From assembly GCA_023434465.1 (NCBI GenBank), contig JAEYSQ010000078.1, positions 1 to 46,759 on the forward strand: a DNA stretch of 46,759 bases. Reading direction: 5' to 3'. The DNA comes from Actinomycetes bacterium. GTDB taxonomy: Bacteria; Actinomycetota; Thermoleophilia; Solirubrobacterales; 70-9. Position 1 is the stretch's first letter, and the number at the start of each line of letters is the position of its first letter. The translations under genes were made by a program, and so were the position numbers. A model generated the notes under the pieces. It saw nothing but the letters and a program-made list of their open reading frames with translations. It ran no database searches and was not told the DNA's origin. Shown in pieces: positions 39,279 through 46,759 of this stretch.

Positions 39279-41825
39279 TCAGCCCAGTTCGGCCAGCTCG
39301 AGCCGGAGCCGTTCGGCTTTTCCGCGCTCCTCGGCGACGATGTCGGCCGGCGCATTCTCGACGAAGCGCTGGTTTTCGAGCTTGCCTTCGATTTTCTTCA
39401 GCTCGGCCTCGACCTTGCTTCTGCGAGCCTCGATCCTGGCGCTCACCGCCTCCATGTCGAGTTCGTCCGTCGCGCGGATCCCGAAGCCGGAAACTGTCGC
39501 CACGATTTCGCCCTCACCGGGGCCGATCTCGATTCGACCAAGTCGGGAAACGAACTCAGGGACGGTTGACGCTTCGCCCTCCGCGCCAAGCACGATTTTC
39601 GGCGGCACACCGGCCATGTCCCGCCAGCCGCGGAATTGGCGGGTCAGTCCGATCGCGGCACCGACCTCGGATTCGACGGTTTCGCTGATTCGCGATGAAT
39701 CGGATTCCGGGAAGGGATGCACGACGAGGTGCCCATCGCGGTACGGGTGGTACTCCCAGATCGCTTCGGTCACGAACGGCATCACGGGGTGGGCCAGGGA
39801 AAGTGTCCGTTCGAGGGTGTGGAGCAGAACCTGGGCGACCTCGGGGTCCCCGTCATAGATCCGTGGCTTGGCGATCTCCAGATACCAGTCGCATAGATCG
39901 GAGAAAACGAACGAGTAGAGCTCCTGGGCGGCGTGGGCGAAGTCGTACTCCCTGACCAGCCGGGTGTAGGTCTCGATGGTCGATTCGAGACGGGACAGGA
40001 TCCAGCGGTCCTCGAGGGCGATCGGATCGGCCGGGACCGTCCGGTCCTCGGGCGCCTCGGTGTTGAGCAGGATCAGCCGCGAGGCGTTCCAGAGCTTGGT
40101 CGCGAGGTCACGGCCCTGCTGGACCTTGGCATCCGAGTAGCGCACGTCCTGGGTCGAGGACATCGCGAGCAGACCGAAGCGGAGCGCGTCGGCGCCGTGT
40201 TCGTCGATCTCCTGAAGTGGATCGATGCCGGTACCGAGGCTCTTCGACATGCGGCGGCCGTCCCTCGCCTGGATCACCGAGTGGACGTAGACATCCTTGA
40301 AGGGCACGTCATCGGCGAACTCGATGCCGGTCATGATCATCCGGGCGACCCAGAGGAAGAGGATCTCCCGGGCCGTGGTCAGGAAGTCGGTCGGGTAGAA
40401 GGCCTTGAGTTCCGCCGTGTCCTCGGGCCAGCCGAGAGTCGCGAAGGGCCAGATCGCCGAAGAGAACCAGGTGTCGAGGACGTCCTCTTCCTGGACCCAG
40501 CCCTCACCTTCGGGTTCGGTCTCGCCGACGTAGGTCTCCTCGCCGCGATACCAGACCGGAATCCGGTGGCCCCACCAGAGCTGGCGCGAAACGCACCAGG
40601 GCCGGATCTCGTTCATCCAGTTGAGATAAACCCGGGTCCACTGCTCGGGGGCGATGTTGACCCGGCCTTCCTCGACCGCCTTGATCGCGGGCTTGGCCAA
40701 CTCGTCCATCTGGCAGAACCACTGCAGCGAGATCAGCGGTTCGATCCGCTCGCCCGAACGCTCGGAGAAGGGAACCGAGTGCACGTACTCCTCCTCGCCG
40801 CTCAGGGCACCCTCTTCCTTCAAAGCCTTTACGACCTCGACCTGCGCCTCGGAGACGGTCATCCCCTCGAAGCGCTCGCCCGCCATCGCGGTCATGCGCC
40901 CGTCCTCGCCGATCACCGAGATCTCCTCCAGTCCGTGCCGGCGGCCGATTTCGAAGTCGTTGACGTCATGGCCGGGGGTGATCTTCAGGGCGCCGGTCCC
41001 GAACTCGACGTCGACGTGATCGTCGGCGATGATCGGCAGTCGCCGACCGACCAGGGGCAGGATGCAGTGGCCGCCGATCAGGTCCCTGTAACGCTCGTCG
41101 TCCGGGTTCACCGCGACCGCGGTGTCGGCCATCATGGTCTCCGGCCGGACCGTGGCGACGGTCAGGACCCGCTCGCTGTCCTCGACCGGATAGTCGACCG
41201 AGTAAAGAGTGTCGGTCCGCTCTTCGTTCACTACCTCCAGGTCGGAGATCGCCGACTGCGAGCCGGGATCCCAGTTGACCATGTAGTTGTCGCGGTAGAT
41301 GTAGCCCTTTTCGTACAGGGCGGTGAAGACCTTGCGGACCGCGCGGGCGTATCCGTCGTCGAGCGTGAACCGTTCACGTTCGTAGTCGACCGAGGCGCCG
41401 AGCCGCTGGTACTGCTCGCGGATCGAGCCGCCGTACTGCTCTTTCCACTCCCAGACCTTCTCGGTGAAGGCTTCGCGACCGATTTCGTGACGGCTGATGC
41501 CCTCTGATTTCAGCTTCTTCTCGACCACGGTCTGGGTGGCGATGCCGGCGTGGTCCATGCCGAGAATCCAGAGCGTGTTCCTGCCGCTCATCCGGTTCAT
41601 GCGGATCAGCGCGTCCTGCATCGAGCCGTTGAGGGCGTGACCCATGTGGAGGACGCCGGTCACGTTCGGCGGCGGGATCGCGATCGAGTAATTCTCTTCC
41701 GCCGTACCGGTCGCCTCGGGGTGAAAGTAGCCGCCCTCCATCCACTCGGCGAAAAGCCGCGCTTCGGTCTCGGCGGGTTCCCACCGGGTGGTCTCTTCCA
41801 GCTTCTTTCGGGCCGCTTCGTCCAA
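39279..41825 (-). CDS. valS: Valyl-tRNA synthetase
   Basis: Class I synthetase charging tRNA-Val. 848 residues: HIGH motif as HMGH (60-63, PPPNVTGVLHMGHAL), editing domain (VATVRPETMMADTAVAVNP), WWGHRIPVWY, DVLDTWFSSAIWPF, KMSKS motif as RMSKSLGTG, anticodon-binding domain, and the C-terminal coiled-coil arm (ARIEARRSKVEAELKKIEGKLENQRFVENAP). The start is TTG with no Shine-Dalgarno; TAAGAT lies nine bases before it. Divergent from the phosphodiesterase gene. Confidence 0.98.
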   Translation of the reverse strand: MDEAARKKLEETTRWEPAETEARLFAEWMEGGYFHPEATGTAEENYSIAIPPPNVTGVLHMGHALNGSMQDALIRMNRMSGRNTLWILGMDHAGIATQTVVEKKLKSEGISRHEIGREAFTEKVWEWKEQYGGSIREQYQRLGASVDYERERFTLDDGYARAVRKVFTALYEKGYIYRDNYMVNWDPGSQSAISDLEVVNEERTDTLYSVDYPVEDSERVLTVATVRPETMMADTAVAVNPDDERYRDLIGGHCILPLVGRRLPIIADDHVDVEFGTGALKITPGHDVNDFEIGRRHGLEEISVIGEDGRMTAMAGERFEGMTVSEAQVEVVKALKEEGALSGEEEYVHSVPFSERSGERIEPLISLQWFCQMDELAKPAIKAVEEGRVNIAPEQWTRVYLNWMNEIRPWCVSRQLWWGHRIPVWYRGEETYVGETEPEGEGWVQEEDVLDTWFSSAIWPFATLGWPEDTAELKAFYPTDFLTTAREILFLWVARMIMTGIEFADDVPFKDVYVHSVIQARDGRRMSKSLGTGIDPLQEIDEHGADALRFGLLAMSSTQDVRYSDAKVQQGRDLATKLWNASRLILLNTEAPEDRTVPADPIALEDRWILSRLESTIETYTRLVREYDFAHAAQELYSFVFSDLCDWYLEIAKPRIYDGDPEVAQVLLHTLERTLSLAHPVMPFVTEAIWEYHPYRDGHLVVHPFPESDSSRISETVESEVGAAIGLTRQFRGWRDMAGVPPKIVLGAEGEASTVPEFVSRLGRIEIGPGEGEIVATVSGFGIRATDELDMEAVSARIEARRSKVEAELKKIEGKLENQRFVENAPADIVAEERGKAERLRLELAELG

Positions 41826-41834
41826 GGTCCGCCG

Positions 41835-41840
41835 ATCTTA
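41835..41840 (-). promoter_or_regulatory. Candidate -10 box for valS (leaderless TTG start)
   Basis: TAAGAT on the minus strand ends nine bases before the TTG at 41825. A small bulged hairpin (41851-41870) lies just upstream in the 70-base divergent interval. Confidence 0.45.
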
Positions 41841-41895
41841 TTGAGGGTGCCCAGCCGAACGCTTCGCTGGCAGCCAGATACCTGACATTGGGCAC

Positions 41896-43998
41896 ATGGC
41901 AACCGCCCTCTCTGAGAGAGTTCGGCCGATGGAGGGACTGAACCGGCCGCAGACGCACCGCCGCCCGTGGCGGCTGACCTGGCGCGTCCTTGCGGTGGTC
42001 CTGGTCGATGCCCTGGCGTTGCTGTTGATCGAGGCTGCGCTTCCCGGTTTCGACATGCACGGCGACTTTGCGGCCCTGCCGACCGCGCTCGGGGTCGGTC
42101 TGGTCAACGCGTTGATCTGGCCGGTCCTCTCCCGTTTCACCCTGAAGTTGAGCGTCTTGACGTTGGGGCTTTGGGGGCTCTTCCTGAACGCGCTGCTGGT
42201 CGGTCTCGCCCTCGTCGCGATGCCCTGGGTACGGATCGACGGGATCGGCGAAGGGGTCGCGATCTCCTTCGCGCTGGCGATCCTTACCTCGCTCTTCTCC
42301 TCGCTTTTTGCGATCGACGAGGACAGCACCTGGTACTACAACGTGGTCAGGTCCCAGTTGAAGCGTCGGGGGCAGGTGATCGAGAGTGACGTGCCCGGGA
42401 TCGTCTTTCTCGAGATCGACGGACTCGCACACGATGTACTCAGGCGGGCGATGACCAACGGCAGCGCTCCGGCAATGGCTTCCTGGATCCGCGAGGGGAG
42501 CCACTGTCTGCAAAGCTGGGAAACAGACTGGTCCTCGCAGACCGGGGCCTGCCAGGCCGGGATCCTTCACGGCAACAATCACGACATGCCGGCCTTTCGC
42601 TGGTGGGAGAAGGAGACCGGCCGGGCGCTGGTCACCAATCACCCGAAAGACGCCGCCGAGATGGAAGCCCGGCAGTCCGACGGTCAGGGACTGCTCAGTG
42701 CCGACGGGGCCAGCCGGGCCAACATTCTCTCCGGTGATGCGCCGCACTCGTTGTTGACGATGAGCACGGTGATGAAGCCCCGGGGCAAGATCGGCCAGGA
42801 TTACGCCGCCTACTTCGCTCGTCCCTACGGGGTGATCAAGACCGCGATCAACTCGATCGCCGAGATCGCTCGTGAGCGACGGGACAACCAACGCCAGGAG
42901 AGGACCGGGATCGAACCGAAGATCGGTCGTTCCCGGGTCTATGCGGTGATGCGGGCCTGGGCAACGGTGATTCAGCTCGACCTTCAGGTCGCGGCCGTAG
43001 TCGGGGACATCCTCGCCGGCCGGCCCTCGATCTACACGACTTTTCTCGCCTACGACGAAGTTGCCCACCACTCCGGCATCGAGCGTCCGGAGTCGCTTTT
43101 TGCGCTGAGCAAGGTCGACCGGGAGATCGACCGGATCCGGCGGGTGGTGGCCGACGCACCCCGTCCCTACCACCTGGTCGTGCTTTCCGATCACGGCCAG
43201 TCCCAGGGCGCCACGTTCCTCCAGCGCTACGGAGTGACCCTCGAGCAGGTCGTCGAAGAGGCCACCGGCAAGCAGGCGGTCACGATCGGGGAAGAAGGGG
43301 AGCAGAACCCCCGGGCCTACATTTCGGCCAGCGCCGAGGAAGCCAGCCACGAAGACGGCGCGGTCGGCAGTGCCGCCACCGCAATCGCAAAGCGAGACAC
43401 GAATCGCGACGACATCGGTCTCCACGGCGACCCGGATCGACCCCGAAACGGCAGCAACGGCACCCCGGTCCCCGAGCTCTCCGTCATGGCATCCGGCTGC
43501 CTCGGACTGATCACCTTCCCCCGCGAGCCGGGACGGCTGACCCTTGAGCGGATCGACCAGCTCTATCCGGAACTGCTCGACGCCCTACGCAACCACCCCG
43601 GGATCGGTTTTCTGATGGTCGACTCCGAACGAGGCGGTGTCGCCCTCGGCGCCGATGGCGCCCACTGGATCGAAACCGGCGAGATCGAAGGAATCGACCC
43701 CCTGGCGCCCTTCGGTCCGAATGCGGCGACCCACGTGCTGAGGACCCATCGCTTTTCGAACTGTCCGGACATCATGGTCAACAGCACCTGGTGGCAGGCG
43801 ATGGACGAGGTGGCGGCCTTCGAGGAACTGGTCGGCTCCCATGGAGGCATGGGCGGCCCCCAGTCTTTTCCCTTCGTGCTTCACCCGGCCGCCCTGCGGG
43901 GGCCCGACGACCCGGTGGGCGGGGCCGAAGAGGTACACCGGGTGCTCAAGAGCTGGCTGCCGGACCAGACGGCAGGCTCAGGGATTCACCCGGCCTGA
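41896..43998 (+). CDS. Fusion protein: 4-TM phage-holin-like domain plus alkaline-phosphatase-superfamily phosphodiesterase
   Basis: 700 residues. Residues ~27-140 form four TM helices resembling the mycobacterial 4-TMS holin family (PF04020): LGVGLVNALIWPVL, FTLKLSVLTLGLWGLFLNAL. Residues ~165-690 are a type I phosphodiesterase/nucleotide pyrophosphatase-like domain: metal Asp in FLEIDGLAHD (D175), probable Thr nucleophile in SSQTGACQAGILHGN, TTFLAYDEVAHHSG, VVLSDHGQSQG and VGSHGGMGGPQ. Substrate unknown; lipid-linked or glycerophosphate headgroups are plausible for a membrane-tethered enzyme. ATG 41896 is used; Met12 is an alternative. Its last 53 bases overlap the convergent MBL gene. Confidence 0.82.
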   Translation: MATALSERVRPMEGLNRPQTHRRPWRLTWRVLAVVLVDALALLLIEAALPGFDMHGDFAALPTALGVGLVNALIWPVLSRFTLKLSVLTLGLWGLFLNALLVGLALVAMPWVRIDGIGEGVAISFALAILTSLFSSLFAIDEDSTWYYNVVRSQLKRRGQVIESDVPGIVFLEIDGLAHDVLRRAMTNGSAPAMASWIREGSHCLQSWETDWSSQTGACQAGILHGNNHDMPAFRWWEKETGRALVTNHPKDAAEMEARQSDGQGLLSADGASRANILSGDAPHSLLTMSTVMKPRGKIGQDYAAYFARPYGVIKTAINSIAEIARERRDNQRQERTGIEPKIGRSRVYAVMRAWATVIQLDLQVAAVVGDILAGRPSIYTTFLAYDEVAHHSGIERPESLFALSKVDREIDRIRRVVADAPRPYHLVVLSDHGQSQGATFLQRYGVTLEQVVEEATGKQAVTIGEEGEQNPRAYISASAEEASHEDGAVGSAATAIAKRDTNRDDIGLHGDPDRPRNGSNGTPVPELSVMASGCLGLITFPREPGRLTLERIDQLYPELLDALRNHPGIGFLMVDSERGGVALGADGAHWIETGEIEGIDPLAPFGPNAATHVLRTHRFSNCPDIMVNSTWWQAMDEVAAFEELVGSHGGMGGPQSFPFVLHPAALRGPDDPVGGAEEVHRVLKSWLPDQTAGSGIHPA

Positions 43999-44758
43999 GC
44001 ACCATCGAGTCGAGTCCCGGTGCGATCTCGATCATCTGCCGGTCGAAGGCGATTACCGGTTTTTCCAGCAGCCGTCCGCGAATGCCCTTCATCCCGATCG
44101 GAAAGTAGGTGCCCCAATGGATCGGCACGGTCAGGGCCGGCTGCAGCATCGCCGCAGCCTCGGCCGCACCGCGCGGATCCATGTGGCCCGGACCGAGCTT
44201 GTGTCCCCAGCCCCAGATCGGAAGCAGGGCGATCTCGAGCCGCCCGGCCTGCTCGGTGACTTCCGGCAACCCGGAATGGACGTCGGTGTCGCCGGCGAAG
44301 TAGACCTTCCGGCTGCCGGCGATCACATACCCGAGCGCATCGGCCTCGGCGCCGAGCGGATGCCGGCGGCCATCATGCTCGGCGTTCACGGCCAGCACCT
44401 TCACCCCGCCGACCCCGGTTTCCTCGCCGGCCCGCATTTCGACCACGTTGCCGAAGCCGGCCCGGCGGATCATCGCCCCTCCCCCGGCGGGGACGATCAC
44501 CTTTGTGTTCGGGTCGTAGCGCTTCAGGGTCGGCAGGTCGAGGTGGTCGAAATGAAGATGCGAAATCAGGATCGCGTCGATCCCGTTGACGAAGTCCTGA
44601 CCGGGGTCCGGAACGTGCCGCCGGAGATGGACCACCCGGTTCCGGAGAACCGGGTCGGTCACTATCCGCACTCCGTCCAGCTCGATCAGGACCGTCGCGT
44701 GGCCGCCCCAGGCCACACGGAGTCCCTGCGCTTCCTTGTCGAGCAGCGGGATTGCCAC
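43946..44758 (-). CDS. Metallo-beta-lactamase-fold hydrolase (UlaG/NAPE-PLD-like)
   Basis: 270 residues from the GTG at 44758. The binuclear metal motif is HLHFDH (H67, H69, D71, H72); further parts are WGGHATVLIELDGVRIVTDPVL at the N-terminus, KVYFAGDTDVHSGLPEV and VPIHWGTYFPIG. This pattern belongs to the UlaG / NAPE-phospholipase D-like branch (L-ascorbate-6-phosphate lactonase or phospholipid-hydrolysing relatives). Upstream in-frame codons to 44908 lie inside clpX and look non-native; GATAAT six bases before the GTG fixes this start. The 3' end overlaps the convergent phosphodiesterase gene by 53 bases. Substrate unknown. Confidence 0.85.
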   Translation of the reverse strand: MAIPLLDKEAQGLRVAWGGHATVLIELDGVRIVTDPVLRNRVVHLRRHVPDPGQDFVNGIDAILISHLHFDHLDLPTLKRYDPNTKVIVPAGGGAMIRRAGFGNVVEMRAGEETGVGGVKVLAVNAEHDGRRHPLGAEADALGYVIAGSRKVYFAGDTDVHSGLPEVTEQAGRLEIALLPIWGWGHKLGPGHMDPRGAAEAAAMLQPALTVPIHWGTYFPIGMKGIRGRLLEKPVIAFDRQMIEIAPGLDSMVLRPGESLSLPSGPAASS

Positions 44759-44764
44759 GAGGAC

Positions 44765-44770
44765 ATTATC
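44765..44770 (-). promoter_or_regulatory. Candidate -10 box for the MBL-fold gene (leaderless GTG start)
   Basis: GATAAT (five of six consensus bases) on the minus strand ends six bases before the GTG at 44758, in the 32-base gap after clpX. It decides the start. Confidence 0.5.
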
Positions 44771-44790
44771 CCGCCGACGGAAACCTGCCC

Positions 44791-46089
<1,299 letters not shown>

Positions 46090-46092
46090 CTA

Positions 46093-46132
46093 CCCTCCGG
46101 GGTCGTGAATGGGCTCGCCTTGTCCCACTCTA
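46093..46132 (-). promoter_or_regulatory. clpX leader: -10 candidate and Shine-Dalgarno
   Basis: TAGAGT (46132-46127) with TTGCGG 18 bases further upstream is a possible promoter; GGAGGG (46098-46093) precedes the ATG by three bases. The leader would be about 30 nt. The rest of the 157-base divergent interval shows no further element besides the acetyltransferase promoter. Confidence 0.4.
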
Positions 46133-46234
46133 GAAGAAGCGCCGCCGCGGCCGCAACACTCCGGACGCAGACGACGTTGACCCTTCCTACTCCGACCCGG
46201 GCCCCACCCCTTCAAAGGCAATAACGCCTGCAGG

Positions 46235-46240
46235 TAGGTT
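46235..46240 (+). promoter_or_regulatory. Candidate -10 box for the GNAT gene (leaderless)
   Basis: TAGGTT ends six bases before the ATG at 46247; TTCAAA at 46211-46216, 18 bases further upstream, matches four of six -35 bases. No Shine-Dalgarno. Confidence 0.45.
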
Positions 46241-46246
46241 AGATCC

Positions 46247-46708
46247 ATGACCGAGATCAGGCCAGTGACCAGAGACGAGTTCCCGCTTTTCGAGCCGCTG
46301 TTCGTGCTCTACCAGGAGTTCTACGAGGTCGAGGAGATCGACCCCGAGCGGAACCGTGATTTCTTCTCTCGTTTTGTCGGGACCCGGGACGTCGCTGGTA
46401 CCGCGGATGGGTGGCTGCTCGGAGCCTTCGACGGTGAGGATCCGGTCGGCTTCGGCTGTTTTTATCGCCACAAGAGTTCGCTGACAGCGACCGACATCGT
46501 GCTGATGAACGACCTTTACGTGACCGAGGCCACCCGCGGCCAGGGCACCGGCCGCGCCCTGATCGACGCCGGGGTCGAGCTTGCCCGCCGTTGGGGCGCT
46601 TCCCACCTCTCCTGGGCGACCGCGCCGGATAACCACACCGCGCAGCGTCTCTACGACTCGACCGGCGCCCACAAGTCCACCTGGCTCGAGTACGAGATCG
46701 AGGTCTGA
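46247..46708 (+). CDS. GNAT-family N-acetyltransferase
   Basis: 153 residues of the Gcn5-related fold: TEIRPVTRDEFPLFEPLF at the start, beta strands WLLGAFDGEDPVGFGCFYRH and IVLMNDLYVTEATRG, the acetyl-CoA P-loop RGQGTGRALIDAGVELARR (motif A), and WATAPDNHTAQRLYDSTGAHKS (motif B, with the common Asn and Tyr). The acceptor substrate cannot be told. Divergent from clpX; probably transcribed without a leader. Confidence 0.88.
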   Translation: MTEIRPVTRDEFPLFEPLFVLYQEFYEVEEIDPERNRDFFSRFVGTRDVAGTADGWLLGAFDGEDPVGFGCFYRHKSSLTATDIVLMNDLYVTEATRGQGTGRALIDAGVELARRWGASHLSWATAPDNHTAQRLYDSTGAHKSTWLEYEIEV

Positions 46709-46717
46709 GAAAGGCAA

Positions 46718-46759
46718 AAAAACGGCCCCCGTCCGGGCGCCAGGTCCGGCCGGGGGGCG
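46718..46759 (+). terminator. Truncated terminator-like hairpin at window end
   Basis: After the GNAT stop an A7 run is followed by GGCCCCCGTCCGG, a spacer, then CCGGCCGGGGGGC, which can form a long GC stem with one mismatch or bulge. The window stops before any T-run could appear, so it is incomplete; bidirectional use is possible. The G-run at the edge may also be unreliable. Confidence 0.45.

Noticed and set aside
41374..43425. Minus-strand open frame of 683 codons across the valS start and the phosphodiesterase gene
   Set aside because: Its C-terminal part overlaps valS in another frame and the rest is antisense to the phosphodiesterase; no recognisable domain.

Overview
The window is a dense, high-GC, mostly minus-strand block of conserved bacterial housekeeping genes. 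Gene content and order point to an actinobacterium, and I infer the class Thermoleophilia (Solirubrobacterales-like): hrcA-dnaJ, comEA-comEC-holA facing rpsT, rng-rplU-rpmA then obgE, proB, proA-nadD-rsfS, mreC-mreD-pbp2-rodA, a MaoC hydratase pair, the TIGR03704-type PrmC relative and secreted proteins with a basic two-cysteine C-terminal module. No marker rRNA is present, so the class is inference. No rRNA, prophage, transposase, CRISPR array or plasmid function is visible. The first ~46 bases are near-pure G/C homopolymer runs inside dnaJ and look unreliable; the last ~40 bases are a truncated terminator-like hairpin.

Layout. 1-4.1 kb: dnaJ (partial), hrcA, a MaoC hydratase pair, lepA. 4.1-8.1 kb: a GT-C-like membrane protein translationally coupled to murJ. 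8.1-15.0 kb: rpsT, holA, the DNA-uptake genes comEA/comEC, leuS. 15.0-15.26 kb: a noncoding stretch with a 15-bp inverted repeat running into a tandem array of 20-bp (2 x 10-bp) repeats. 15.26-18.4 kb: VOC dioxygenase-like protein, SRPBCC protein, agmatine deiminase, a small secreted protein. 18.4-26.7 kb: tRNA-Ala(GGC), rsfS, nadD, proA, then two plus-strand ELWxxDGT repeat proteins sitting between proA and proB, then proB and obgE. 26.8-34.3 kb: rpmA, rplU (long Lys/Ala/Pro tail), rng, then rodA, pbp2, mreD, mreC. 34.4-37.9 kb: maf, a TetR regulator divergent from a PrmC-like methyltransferase, ndk, a zinc-ribbon membrane protein and a 39-codon membrane peptide. 38.0-46.7 kb: folC, valS, a holin-like/phosphodiesterase fusion, an MBL-fold hydrolase, clpX and a GNAT acetyltransferase.

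How the genes fit together. Most encode translation (rpsT, rplU, rpmA, lepA, leuS, valS, tRNA, rsfS, obgE, rng), cell elongation and envelope (mre/rod set, murJ, GT-C protein), natural transformation (comEA/comEC), proline, folate and NAD synthesis, and protein quality control (hrcA/dnaJ, clpX).

The most informative signals beyond ordinary annotation are: (i) about sixteen start codons, several of them GTG or TTG, that lie 6-9 nt downstream of a -10-like hexamer with no Shine-Dalgarno, implying widespread leaderless transcription; (ii) the decamer array and hairpin upstream of leuS; (iii) the two tandem nine-repeat ELWxxDGT secreted proteins dividing the proB/proA gene string; (iv) a 20-bp-stem hairpin between the PrmC-like gene and ndk; (v) a palindromic operator candidate overlapping divergent -10 boxes at the TetR gene; and (vi) the holin-like/phosphodiesterase fusion.
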